DNA from: Rhipicephalus microplus
Lineage: Eukaryota > Arthropoda > Arachnida > Ixodida > Ixodidae
NCBI RefSeq assembly: GCF_043290135.1
Contig: NW_027464602.1
Location: forward strand, 310,001-374,000
Direction: 5' to 3'
DNA length: 64,000 bases
A model generated the notes under the pieces. The model did not search any database. It saw only the letters and a program-made list of their open reading frames with translations, and had not been told where the DNA came from. The translations under genes and the position numbers were made by a program. The stretch's first letter is position 1. Each line of letters opens with the position of its first letter. This document shows positions 17,677 through 31,715 of this stretch, piece after piece.

Positions 17677-20600
17677 CCACGGAGACAGTGGTGCTCCACT
17701 CTCACCACCGTCAGAACATTTCTTCAGAGCTATCACCCCAAAGAAAAAAAAGCGCCGCACCACCACCGGGTGGGCTGGAACATCCAACCTTTCGGTTAAC
17801 AGCCGATTGCGCTAGCCAATTGCCCCACGGAGACAGTGGTGCTCCACTCTCACCACCGTCAGAACATTTCTTCAGAGCTATCACCCCAAAGAAAAAAAAA
17901 GCGCCGCACCACCACCAGTTGCGCTCGAACCTCCAACCTTTCGGTTAACAGCCGATCACGCTAGCCAATTGCGCACGGGAGACAGTCCTGCTCCACTCTC
18001 ACCACCATCAGAACATATCTTCAAAGCTATCAACACAAAGAAAAAAAAGCGCCCTAGCATCACCGGGTGGGCTCGAACTTCCAACCTTTCGGTTAACAGC
18101 CGATCGCGCTAGCCAGCTGCGCCAAGGAGACAGTCGTGCTCCACTCTCACCACCATCAGAACATATCTTCAAAGCTATCAGCCCAAAGAAAAAAAAGCGC
18201 CGCACCACCAACGGGTGGGCTCGAACCTCCAACTTTCCGGTTAACAGCCGATCACGCTAGCCAATTGCGCCACGGAGACAGTCCTGCTCCACTCTCAACA
18301 CCATCAGAACATATCTTCAAAGCTATCAGCCCAAAGAAAAAAAAGCGCCGCACCACCCCCGGGTGGGCTCGAGCCTCCAACTTTTCGGTTAACAGCCGAT
18401 ACGCTAGCCAATTGCGCCACGGAGACAGTCCTGCTCCACTCTCACCACCATCAGAACATATCTTCAAAGCTATCAGCCCACAGAAAAAAAAAGCGCCGCA
18501 CAACCACCGGGTGGGCTCGAACCTCCAACTTTTCGGTTAACAGCCGATCACGCTAGCCAATTGCGCCACGGAGACAGTCCTGCTTCACTCTCACCACCAT
18601 CATAACATATCTTCAAAGCTATTAGCCCAAAGAAAAAAAAGCGCCGCACCACCACCGGGTGGGCACAAACTACTGCTTTTCGGTTAACAGCCGATCACGC
18701 TAGCGAATTGCGCACGGAGACAGTCCTGCTCCCCTCTCACCACCATCAGAACATATATTCAAAGCTATCAGCCCAAAAAAAAAGCGCCGCACCACCACCG
18801 TGTGGGCTCGAACCTCCAACTTTTCGGTTAACAGCCGATCACGCTAGCCAATTGCGCCACGGAGACAGTCCTGCTTCACTCTCACCACCATCATACCATA
18901 TCTTCAAAGTTATCAGCCCAAAGAAAAAAAAGCGCCGCACCACCACCGGGTGGGCTCGAAACTCCAACCTTTCGGTTAACTGCCGATCGCGCTAGCCAAT
19001 GGCGCCACGGAGACAGTCCTGCTCCACTCTTACCACCATTAGAACATATCTTCAAAGCTATCAGCCCGAAGAAAAAAAGCGCCGCACCACCAACGGGTGG
19101 ACTCGAACCTCCAACTTTCCGGTTAACAGCCGATCACGCTAGCCAATTGCGCCACGGAGACAGTCCTGCTCCACTCTCACCACCATCAGAACTTATCTTC
19201 AAAGCTATCAGCACAAAGAAAGAAAAGCGCCCCAGCATCACCGGGTGGGCTCGAACTTCCAACCTTTCGGTTAACAGCCAATCGCGCTAGCCAGCTGGGC
19301 CAAGGAGACAGTCGTGCTCCACTCTCACCACCATCAGAACATATCTTCAAAGCTATCAGCGCAGAGAAAAAAGCAACACACCACCACCGGGTGGGCTCAA
19401 ACATCCAACTTTTCGGTTAACAGCCGATCACGCTAGCCAATTGCGCCACGGAGACAGTCCTGCTCAACTCTCACCACCATCAGAACATATCTTCAAAGCT
19501 ATCAGCCCACAGAAAAAAAAGCGCCGCACCAACACCGGGTGGGCTCGAACCTCCAACTTTTCGGTTAACAACCGATCACGCTAGCCAATTGCGCCACTGA
19601 GACAGTCCTGCTTCACTCTCACCACCATCATAACATATCTTCAAAGCTATCAGCCCAAAGAAAAAAAAGCGCCGCACCACCACCGGGTGGGCTCAAACTA
19701 CCAACTTTTCGGTTAACAGCCGACCACGCTAGCGAATTGCGCCACGGAGACAGTCCTGCTCCACTCTCACCACCATCAGTACATATATTCAAAGCTATCA
19801 GTCCAAAAAAAAAGCGCCGCACCACAACCGTGTGGGCTCGAACCTCCAACTTTTCGGTTAACAACCGATCACGCTAGCCAATCGCGCCACGGAGACAGTC
19901 CTGCTTCACTCTCACCACCATCATGACATATCTTCAAAGCTATCAGCCCAAAGAAAAAAAAGCGCCGCACCACCACCGGGTGGGCTCGAAACTCCAACCT
20001 TTCGGTTAACTGCCGATCGCGCTAGCCAATGGCGCCACGGAGACAGTCCTGCTCCACTCTTACCACCATTAGAACATATCTTCAAAGCTATCAGCCCAAA
20101 GAAAAAAAAAGCGCCGCACCACCAACGGGTGGACTCGAACCTCCAACTTTCCGGTTAACAGCCGATCACGCTAGCCAATTGCGCCACGGAGACAGTCCTG
20201 CTCCACTCTCACCACCATCAGAACATATCTTCAAAGCTATCAGCGCAAAGAAAAAAGCAACACACCACTCCAGGAGGGCTCGAAACTCCAACCTTTCGGT
20301 TAACAGCCGATCGCGCTAGCCAATGGGGCCACGGAGACAGTCCTGCTCCACTCTCACCACCATCAGAACATATCTTCAAAGCTATCAGCACAAAGAAAAA
20401 AAGCGCCCCAGCATCACCGGGTGGGCTCGAACTTCCAACCTTTCGGTTAACAGCCGATCACGCTAGCCAACTGCGCCAACGAGACAGTCGTGCTCCACTC
20501 TCACCACCATCAGAACATATCTTCAAAGCTATCAGCCCAAAGAAAAAAAAGCGCCGCACCACCACCGGGTGGGCTCGAGCATCCAACCTTTCGGTTAACA

Positions 20601-21200
20601 GCCGATCGCGCTAGCCAATTGCCCCACGGAGACAGTAGTGCTCCACTCTCACCACCGTCAGAACATTTCTTCAGAGCTATCACCCCAAAGAAAAAAAAGC
20701 GCCGCACCACCACCGGTTGCGCTCGAACCTCCAACCTTTCGGTTAACAGCCGATCGCGCTAGCCAATTGCGCCACGAAGACAGTCCTGCTCCACTCTCAC
20801 CACCATCAGAACATATCTTCAAAGCTATCAGCGCAAAGAAAAAAGCAACACACTATTCCCTGGAGGGCTCGAAACTCCAACCTTTCGGTCAACAGCCGAT
20901 CGCGCTAGCCAATTGCGCCACGGAGACAGTACTGCTCCACTCTCACCACCATCAGAACATATCTTCAAAGCTATCGGCCCAAAGAAAAAAAAGTTCCATA
21001 CTACCACCGGGTGGGCTCGAACCTCCGACCTTTTGGTTAACAGCCCATCGCGCTAGCCAATTGCGCCATGGAGACAGTCCTGCACCACTCTCACCACCAT
21101 CAGAACATATCTTCAAAGCTATCAGCCCAAAGAAAAAAAGCGCCGCACCACCACCGGGTGGGCTCGAACTTCCAACCTTTCGGTTAACAGCCGATCGCGC
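16294..21200. repeat. About 5.01-kb higher-order repeat, copy 1
   Basis: About 34 units, followed almost directly by a second copy at 21307-26190. Landmarks match at offsets of 5011-5016. Confidence 0.75.
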
Positions 21201-21306
21201 TATCCAACTGCGCCAAAGAGACAGTCGTGCTCCACTCTCACCACCATCAGAACATATCTTCAAAGCTATCAGCGCAAAGAAAAAAGCAACACACCACTCC
21301 AGGGTG

Positions 21307-22540
21307 GGCTCGAAACTCCAACTTTTCGGTCAACCGCCGATCGCGCTAGCCAATTGCGCCACGGAGACAGTACTGCTCCACTCTCACCACCATCAGAACA
21401 TATCTTCAAAGCTATCGGCCCAAAGAAAAAAAAGTGCCATACTACCACCGGGTGGGCTCGAACCTCCGACCTTTTGGTTAACAGCCCATCGCGCTAGCCA
21501 ATTGCGCCATGGAGACAGTCCTGCACCACTCTCACCACCATCAGAACATATCTTCAAAGCTATCAGCCCAAAGAAAAAAAAGCGCCGCACCACCACCGGG
21601 TGGGCTCGAACTTCCAACCTTTCGGTTAACAGCCGATCGCGCTAGCCAACTGCGCCAAGGAGACAGTCGTGCTCCACTCTCACCACCATCAGAACATATC
21701 TTCAAAGCTATCAGCGCAAAGAAAAAAGCAACACACCACTCCAGGAGGGCTCGAAACTCCAACCTTTCGGTTAACAGCCGATCGCGCTAGCCAATGGCGC
21801 CACGGAGACAGTCCTGCTCCACTCTTACCACCATTAGAACAAATCTTCAAAGCTATCAGCAGAAAGAAAAAAAAGCGCCGCACCACCAACGGGTGGGCTC
21901 GAACCTTCAACTTTCCGGTTAACAGCCGATCACGCTAGCCAATTGCGCCACGGAGACAGTCCTGCTCCACTCTCACCACCATCAGAACATATCTTCAAAG
22001 CTATCAGCCCAAAGAAAAAAAAGCGCCGCACCACCACCGGGTGGGCTCGAGCCTCCAACTTTTCGGTTAACCGCCGATCACGCTAGCCAATTGCGCCACG
22101 GAGACAGTCCTGCTCCACTCTCACCACCATCAGAACATATCTTCAAAGCTATCAGCCCACAGAAAAAAAAGCGCCGCACCACCACCGGGTGGGCTCGAAC
22201 CTCCAACTTTTCGGTTAACAACCGATCACGCTAGCCAATTGCGCCACGGAGACAGTCCTGCTTCACTCTCACCACCATCGTAACATATCTTCAAAGCTAT
22301 CAGCCCAAAGAAAAAAAAAAGCGCCGCACCACCACCGGGTGGCCTCAAACTACCAACTTTTCGGTTAACAGCCGACCACGCTAGCGAATTGCGCCACAGA
22401 GACAGTCCTGCTCCGCTCTCACCACCATCATAACATATCTTCAAAGCTATCAGCCCAAAGAAAAAAAAGCGCCGCACCACCACCGGGTGGGCTCGAACAT
22501 CCAACCTTTCGGTTAACAGCCGATTGCGCTAGCCAATCGC
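21307..22540. repeat. 1.4-kb module, copy 4, one unit shorter
   Basis: Offset 5013 from copy 3 at its start but 4865 at its end. The difference of 148 bp equals one unit, so one whole unit was gained or lost within the module. Confidence 0.72.
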
Positions 22541-25500
22541 CCCACGGAGACAGTGGTGCTCCACTCTCACCACCGTCAGAACATTTCTTCAGAGCTATCA
22601 CCCCAAAGAAAAAAAAGCGCCGCCCCACCACCGGGTGGGCTCGAACATCCAACCTTTCGGTTAACAGCCGATTGCGCTAGCCAATTGCCCCACGGAGACA
22701 GTGGTGCTCCACTCTCACCACCGTCAGAACATTTCTTCAGAGCTATCACCCCAAAGAAAAAAAAAGCGCCGCACCACCACCAGTTGCGCTCGAACCTCCA
22801 ACCTTTCGGTTAACAGCCGATCACGCTAGCCAATTGCGCCACGGAGACAGTCCTGCTCCACTCTCACCACCATCAGAACATATCTTCAAAGCTATCAACA
22901 CAAAGAAAAAAAAGCGCCCCAGCATCACCGGGTGGGCTCGAACTTCCAACCTTTCGGTTAACAGCCGATCGCGCTAGCCAGCTGCGCCAAGGAGACAGTC
23001 GTGCTCCACTCTCACCACCATCAGAACATATCTTCAAAGCTATCAGCGCAAAGAAAAAAGCAACACACCACTCCAGGGAGGGCTCGAAACTCCAACCTTG
23101 CGGTTAACAGCCGATCGCGCTAGCCAATGCAATGGCGCCACGGAGACAGTCCTGCTCCGCTCTTACCACCATTAGAACATATCTTCAAAGCTATCAGCCC
23201 AAAGAAAAAAAAGCGCCGCACCACCAACGGGTGGGCTCGAACCTCCAACTTTCCGGTTAACAGCCGATCACGCTAGCCAATTGCGCCACGGAGACAGTCC
23301 TGCTCCACTCTCAACACCATCAGAACATATCTTCAAAGCTATCAGCCCAAAGAAAAAAAAGCGCCGCACCACCCCCGGGTGGGCTCGAGCCTCCAACTTT
23401 TCGGTTAACAGCCGATACGCTAGCCAATTGCGCCACGGAGACAGTCCTGCTCCACTCTCACCACCATCAGAACATATCTTCAAAGCTATCAGCCCACAGA
23501 AAAAAAAGCGCCACACAACCACCGGGTGGGCTCGAACCTCCAACTTTTCGGTTAACAGCCGATCACGCTAGCCAATTGCGCCACGGAGACAGTCCTGCTT
23601 CACTCTCACCACCATCATAACATATCTTCAAAGCTATTAGCCCAAAGAAAAAAAAGCGCCGCACCACCACCGGGTGGGCTCAAACTACTGCTTTTCGGTT
23701 AACAGCCGATCACGCTAGCGAATTGCGCACGGAGACAGTCCTGCTCCCCTCTCACCACCATCAGAACATATATTCAAAGCTATCAGCCCAAAAAAAAGCG
23801 CCGCACCACCACCGTGTGGGCTCGAACCTCCAACTTTTCGGTTAACAGCCGATCACGCTAGCCAATTGCGCCACGGAGACAGTCCTGCTTCACTCTCACC
23901 ACCATCATACCATATCTTCAAAGCTATCAGCCCAAAGAAAAAAAAGCGCCGCACCACCACCGGGTGGGCTCGAAACTCCAACCTTTCGGTTAACTGCCGA
24001 TCACGCTAGCCAATGGCGCCACGGAGACAGTCCTGCTCCACTCTTACCACCATTAGAACATATCTTCAAAGCTATCAGCCCGAAGAAAAAAAGCGCCGCA
24101 CCACCAACGGGTGGACTCGAACCTCCAACTTTCCGGTTAACAGCCGATCACGCTAGCCAATTGCGCCACGGAGACAGTCCTGCTCCACTCTCACCACCAT
24201 CAGAACTTATCTTCAAAGCTATCAGCACAAAGAAAAAAAAGCGCCCCAGCATCACCGGGTGGGCTCGAACTTCCAACCTTTCGGTTAACAGCCAATCGCG
24301 CTAGCCAGCTGGGCCAAGGAGACAGTCGTGCTCCACTCTCACCACCATCAGAACATATCTTCAAAGCTATCAGCGCAGAGAAAAAAGCAACACACCACCA
24401 CCGGGTGGGCTCAAACATCCAACTTTTCGGTTAACAGCCGATCACGCTAGCCAATTGCGCCACGGAGACAGTCCTGCTCCACTCTCACCACCATCAGAAC
24501 ATATCTTCAAAGCTATCAGCCCACAGAAAAAAAAGCGCCGCACCACCACCGGGTGGGCTCGAACCTCCAACTTTTCGGTTAACAACCGATCACGCTAGCC
24601 AATTGCGCCACTGAGACAGTCCTGCTTCACTCTCACCACCATCATAACATATCTTCAAAGCTATCAGCCCAAAGAAAAAAAAGCGCCGCACCACCACCGG
24701 GTGGGCTCAAACTACCAACTTTTCGGTTAACAGCCGACCACGCTAGCGAATTGCGCCACGGAGACAGTCCTGCTCTACTCTCACCACCATCAGAACATAT
24801 ATTCAAAGCTATCAGCCCAAAAAAAAGCGCCGCACCACAACCGTGTGGGCTCGAACCTCCAACTTTTCGGTTAACAGCCGATCACGCTAGCCAATCGCGC
24901 CACGGAGACAGTCCTGCTTCACTCTCACCACCATCATGACATATCTTCAAAGCTATCAGCCCAAAGAAAAAAAAGCGCCGCACCACCACCGGGTGGGCTC
25001 GAAACTCCAACCTTTCGGTTAACTGCCGATCGCGCTAGCCAATGGCGCCACGGAGACAGTCCTGCTCCACTCTTACCACCATTAGAACATATCTTCAAAG
25101 CTATCAGCCCAAAGAAAAAAAAGCGCCGCACCACCAACGGGTGGACTCGAACCTCCAACTTTCCGGTTAACAGCCGATCACACTAGCCAATTGCGCCACG
25201 GAGACAGTCCTGCTCCACTCTCACCACCATCAGAACATATCTTCAAAGCTATCAGCGCAAAGAAAAAAGCAACACACCACTCCAGGAGGGCTCGAAACTC
25301 CAACCTTTCGGTTAACAGCCGATCGCGCTAGCCAATGGGGCCACGGAGACAGTCCTGCTCCACTCTCACCACCATCAGAACATATCTTCAAAGCTATCAG
25401 CACAAAGAAAAAAAGCGCCCCACCATCACCGGGTGGGCTCGAACTTCCAACCTTTCGGTTAACAGCCGATCGCGCTAGCCAACTGCGCCAACGAGACAGT

Positions 25501-26190
25501 CGTGCTCCACTCTCACCACCATCAGAACATATCTTAAAGCTATCAGCCCAAAGAAAAAAAAGCGCCGCACCACCACCGGGTGGGCTCGAGCATCCAACCT
25601 TTCGGTTAACAGCCGATCGCGCTAGCCAATTGCCCCACGGAGACAGTAGTGCTCCACTCTCACCACCGTCAGAACATTTCTTCAGAGCTATCACCCCAAA
25701 GAAAAAAAAGCGCCGCACCACCACCGGTTGCGCTCGAACCTCCAACCTTTCGGTTAACAGCCGATCGCGCTAGCCAATTGCGCCACGAAGACAGTCCTGC
25801 TCCACTCTCACCACCATCAGAACATATCTTCAAAGCTATCAGCGCAAAGAAAAAAGCAACACACTACTCCCGGGAGGGCTCGAAACTCCAACTTTTCGGT
25901 CAACAGCCGATCGCGCTAGCCAATTGCGCCACGGAGACAGTACTGCTCCACTCTCACCACCATCAGAACATATCTTCAAAGCTATCGGCCCAAAGAAAAA
26001 AAAGTTCCATACTACCACCGGGTGGGCTCGAACCTCCGACCTTTTGGTTAACAGCCCATCGCGCTAGCCAATTGCGCCATGGAGACAGTCCTGCACCACT
26101 CTCACCACCATCAGAACATATCTTCAAAGCTATCAGCCCAAAGAAAAAAAAGCGCCGCACCACCACCGGGTGGGCTCGAGCCTCCAACTT
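21307..26190. repeat. About 5.01-kb higher-order repeat, copy 2
   Basis: Tandem partner of 16294-21200. Private differences include a 5-bp duplication at 23125-23134 and the missing unit near 22.4 kb. Confidence 0.75.
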
Positions 26191-29100
26191 TTCGGTTAAC
26201 CGCCGATCACGCTAGCCAATTGCGCCACGGAGACAGTCCTGCTCCACTCTCACCACCATCAGAACATATCTTTAAAGCTATCAGCCCACAGAAAAAAAAG
26301 CGCCGCACCACCACCGGGTGGGCTCGAACCTCCAACTTTTCGGTTAACAACCGATCACGCTAGCCAATTGCGCCACGGAGACAGTCCTGCTTCACTCTCA
26401 CCACCATCGTAACATATCTTCAAAGCTATCAGCCCAAAGAAAAAAAAAGCGCCGCACCACCACCGGGTGGGCTCAAACTACCAACTTTTCGGTTAACAGC
26501 CGACCACGCTAGCGAATTGCGCCACGGAGACAGTCCTGCTCCGCTCTCACCACCATCAGAACATATATTCAAAGCTATCAGCCCAAAGAAAAAAAGCGCC
26601 GCACCACAACCGTGTGGGCTCGAACCTCCAACTTTTCGGTTAACAGCCGATCACGCTAGCCAATCGCGCCACGGAGACAGTCCTGCTTCACTCTCACCAC
26701 CATCATAACATATCTTCAAAGCTATCAGCCCAAAGAAAAAAAAGCGCCGCACCACCACCGGGTGGGCTCGAACATCCAACCTTTCGGTTAACAGCCGATT
26801 GCGCTAGCCAATTGCCCCACGGAGACAGTGGTGCTCCACTCTCACCACCGTCAGAACATTTCTTCAGAGCTATCACCCCAAAGAAAAAAAAGCGCCGCAC
26901 CACCACCAGTTGCGCTCGAACCTCCAACCTTTCGGTTAACAGCCGATCGCGCTAGCCAATTGCGCCACGAAGACAGTCCTGCTCCACTCTCACCACCATC
27001 AGAACATATCCTCAAAGCTATTACCGCAAAGAAAAAAGCAACACACCCCTCCCGGAAGGGCTCGAAACTCCAACCTTTCGGTTAACAGCCGATCGCGCTA
27101 GCCCTTTGCGCTACGGATGCAGTCTTGCTCCACTCTCACCATCATCAGAACATATCTTCAAAGCTATCAGCGCAAGGAAAAAAAAGCGCTTCACCACCAC
27201 CAGGTGGGCTCGAACCTCCAACCTTTCGGTTAACAGCCGATCGCGCTAGCCAATTGCGCCGCGGAGACAGTCTTGCTCCACTCTCACCACCATCAGAACA
27301 TATCTTCAAAGCTATCAGCGCAAAGAAAAAAGCAACACACCACTCCCGGGAGGGCTCGAAACTCCAACCTTTCGGTCAACAGCCGATCGCGCTAGCCAAT
27401 TGCGCCACGGAGACAGTACTGTTCCACTCTCACCACCATCAGAACATATCTTCAAAGCTATCAGCCCAAAGAAAAAAAAGCGCCATACCACCACCGGGTG
27501 GGCTCGAACCTCCGACCTTTTGGTTAACAGCCCATCGCGCTAGCCAATTGCGCCATGAAGACAGTCCTGCACCGCTCTCACCACCATCACAACATTCTTC
27601 AAAGCTATCAGCCCAAAGAAAAAAAAACGCCGCACCACCACCGGGTGGGCTCGAACCTGCAACTTTTCGGTTAACAGCCGATCACGCTAGTCAATTGCGC
27701 CACGGAGACAGTCCTGCTTCAGTCTCACCACCATCAGAACATATCTTCAAAGCTATCAGCACAAAGAAAAAAAAGCGCCCCAGCATCAACGGGTGGGCTC
27801 GAACTTCCAACTATTCGGTTAACAGCCGATCGCGCTATCCAACTGCGCCAAAGAGACAGTCGTGCTCCAATCTCACCACCATCAGAACATATCTTCAAAG
27901 CTATCAGCGCAAAGAAAAAAGCAACACACCACTCCAGGGAGGGCTCGAAACTCCAACCTTTCGGTTAACAGCCGATCGCGCTAGCCAATGGCGCCACAGA
28001 GACAGTCCTGCTCCACTCTTACCACCTTTAGAACATATCTTCAAAGCTATCAGCCCAAAGAAAAAAAAGCGCCGCACCACCAACGGGTGGGCTCGAACCT
28101 CCAACTTTCCGGTTAACAGCCGATCACGCTAGCCAATTGCGCCACGGAGACAGTCCTGCTCCACTCTCACCACCATCAGAACATATCTTCAAAGCTATCA
28201 ACCCAAAGAAAAAAAAGCGCCGCACCACCACTGGGTGGGCTCGAGCCTCCAACTTTTCGGTTAACAGCCGATCACGCTAGCGAATTGCGCCACGGAGACA
28301 GTCCTGCTCCACTCTCACCACCATCAGAACATATCTTCAAAGCTATCAGCCCACAGAAAAAAAGCGCCGCACCACCACCGCGTGGGCTCGAACCTCCAAC
28401 TTTTCGGTTAACAGCCGATCACGCTAGTCAATTGCGCCACGGAGACAGTCCTGCCTCACTCTCACCACCATCAAAACATATCTTCAAAGCTATCAGCCCA
28501 AAGAAAAAAAAAGCGCCGCACCACCACCGGGTTGGCTCAAACTACCAACTTTTCGGTTAACAGCCGATCACGCTAGCGAATCGCGCCACGGAGACAGTCC
28601 TGCTCCCCTCTCACCACCATCAGAACATATCTTCAAAGTTATCAGCCCAAAGAAAAAAAGCGCCGAACCACCACCGTGTGGGCTCGAACCTCCAACTTTT
28701 CGGTTAACAGCCGATCACGCTAGCCCATTGCGCCACGGAGACAGTCCTGCTTCACTCTCACCACCATCATAACATATCTTCAAAGCTATCAGCCCAAAGA
28801 AAAAAAAGCGCCGACCACCACCGAGTGGGCTCGAAACTCCAACCTTTCGGTTAACTGCCGATCGCGCTAGCCAATGGCGCCACGGAGACAGTCCTGCTCC
28901 ACTCTTACCACCATTAGAACATATCTTCAAAGCTATCAGCCCAAAGAAAAAAAAGCGCCGCACCACCAACGGGTGAACTCGAACCTCCAACTATCCGGTT
29001 AACAGCCGATCACGCTAGCCAATTGCGCCACGGAGACAGTCCTGCTCCACTCTCACCACCATCAGAACATATCTTCAAAGCTATCAACACAAAGAAAAAA

Positions 29101-29589
29101 AAGCGCCCCAGCATCACCGGGTGGGCTCGAACTTCCAATCTTTCGGTTAACAGCCGATCGCGCTAGCCAGCTGCGCCAAGGAGACAGTCGTGCTCCACTC
29201 TCACCACCATCAGAACATATCTTCAAAGCTATCAGCGCAAAGAAAAAAGCAACACACCACTCCAGGGAGGGCTCGAAACTCCAACCTTTCGGTTAACAGC
29301 CGATCGCGCTAGCCAATGGCGCCACGGAGACAGTCCTGCTTCACTCTTACCACCATTAGAACATATCTTCAAAGCTATCAGCCCAAAGAAAAAAAAGCGC
29401 CGCACCACCAACGGGTGGGCTCGAACCTCCAACTTTCCGGTTAACAGCCGATCACGCTAGCCAATTGCGCCACGGAGACAGTCCTGCTCCACTCTCAACA
29501 CCATCAGAACATATCTTCAAAGCTATCAGCCCAAAGAAAAAAAAGCGCCGCACCACCCCCGGGTGGGCTCGAGCCTCCAACTTTTCGGT

Positions 29590-30614
29590 TAACAGCCGAT
29601 CACGCTAGCCAATTGCGCCACGGAGACAGTCCTGCTCCACTCTCACCACCATCAGAACATATCTTCAAAGCTATCAGCCCACAGAAAAAAAAGCGCCGCA
29701 CAACCACCGGGTGGGCTCGAACCTCCAACTTTTCGGTTAACAGCCGATCACGCTAGCCAATTGCGCCACGGAGACAGTCCTGCTTCACTCTCACCACCAT
29801 CATAACATATCTTCAAAGCTATTAGCCCAAAGAAAAAAAAGCGCCGCACCACCACCGGGTGGGCTCAAACTACTGCTTTTCGGTTAACAGCCGATCACGC
29901 TAGCGAATTGCGCACGGAGACAGTCCTGCTCCACTCTCACCACCATCAGAACATATATTCAAAGTTATCAGCCCAAAAAAAGCGCCGCACCACCACCGTG
30001 TGGGCTCGAACCTCCAACTTTTCGGTTAACAGCCGATCACGCTAGCCAATTGCGCCACGGAGACAGTCCTGCTTCACTCTCACCACCATCATACCATATC
30101 TTCAAAGCTATCAGCCCAAAGAAAAAAAAGCGCCGCACCACCACCGGGTGGGCTCGAAACTCCAACCTTTCGGTTAACTGCCGATCGCGCTAGCCAATGG
30201 CGCCACGGAGACAGTCCTGCTCCACTCTTACCACCATTAGAACATATCTTCAAAGCTATCAGCCCGAAGAAAAAAAGCGCCGCACCACCAACGGGTGGAC
30301 TCGAACCTCCAACTTTCCGGTTAACAGCCGATCACGCTAGCCAATTGCGCCACGGAGACAGTCTTGCTCCACTCTCACCACCATCAGAACATATCTTCAA
30401 AGCTATCAGCGCAGAGATAAAAGCAACACACCACTCCAGGAGGGCTCGAAACTCCAACCTTTCGGTTAACAGCCGATCGCGCTAGCCAATGGCGCCACGG
30501 AGACAGTCCTGCTCCACTCTTACCACCATTAGAACATATCTTCAAAGCTATCAGCAGAAAGAAACAAAAGCGCCGCACCACCATTGGGTGGGCTCGAACC
30601 TCCAACTTTCCGGT
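29590..30614. repeat. 1025-bp tandem duplication, copy 1
   Basis: Seven units; includes the diagnostic GCGCAGAGATAAAAGC and AAGAAACAAAAGC homopolymer variants. Confidence 0.75.
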
Positions 30615-31715
30615 TAACAGCCGATCACGCTAGCCAATTGCGCCACGGAGACAGTCCTGCTCCACTCTCACCACCATCAGAACATATCTTCAAAGCTATC
30701 AGCCCACAGAAAAAAAAGCGCCGCACAACCACCGGGTGGGCTCGAACCTCCAACTTTTCGGTTAACAGCCGATCACGCTAGCCAATTGCGCCACGGAGAC
30801 AGTCCTGCTTCACTCTCACCACCATCATAACATATCTTCAAAGCTATTAGCCCAAAGAAAAAAAAGCGCCGCACCACCACCGGGTGGGCTCAAACTACTG
30901 CTTTTCGGTTAACAGCCGATCACGCTAGCGAATTGCGCACGGAGACAGTCCTGCTCCACTCTCACCACCATCAGAACATATATTCAAAGTTATCAGCCCA
31001 AAAAAAGCGCCGCACCACCACCGTGTGGGCTCGAACCTCCAACTTTTCGGTTAACAGCCGATCACGCTAGCCAATTGCGCCACGGAGACAGTCCTGCTTC
31101 ACTCTCACCACCATCATACCATATCTTCAAAGCTATCAGCCCAAAGAAAAAAAAGCGCCGCACCACCACCGGGTGGGCTCGAAACTCCAACCTTTCGGTT
31201 AACTGCCGATCGCGCTAGCCAATGGCGCCACGGAGACAGTCCTGCTCCACTCTTACCACCATTAGAACATATCTTCAAAGCTATCAGCCCGAAGAAAAAA
31301 AGCGCCGCACCACCAACGGGTGGACTCGAACCTCCAACTTTCCGGTTAACAGCCGATCACGCTAGCCAATTGCGCCACGGAGACAGTCTTGCTCCACTCT
31401 CACCACCATCAGAACATATCTTCAAAGCTATCAGCGCAGAGATAAAAGCAACACACCACTCCAGGAGGGCTCGAAACTCCAACCTTTCGGTTAACAGCCG
31501 ATCGCGCTAGCCAATGGCGCCACGGAGACAGTCCTGCTCCACTCTTACCACCATTAGAACATATCTTCAAAGCTATCAGCAGAAAGAAACAAAAGCGCCG
31601 CACCACCATTGGGTGGGCTCGAACCTCCAACTTTCCGGTTAACAGCCGATCACGCTAGCCAATTGCGCCACGGAGAGAGTCCTGCTCCACTCTCACCACC
31701 ATCAGAACATATCTT
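30615..31715. repeat. 1025-bp tandem duplication, copy 2
   Basis: Direct tandem neighbour of the previous block with the same rare homopolymer variants. One difference is GGAGAGAGTCC near 31675. Confidence 0.75.

Noticed and set aside
20638..21645. 335-codon plus-strand frame
   Set aside because: Same artefact: the unit is near 49 codons, so frames stay open by periodicity and end wherever a unit changes length.
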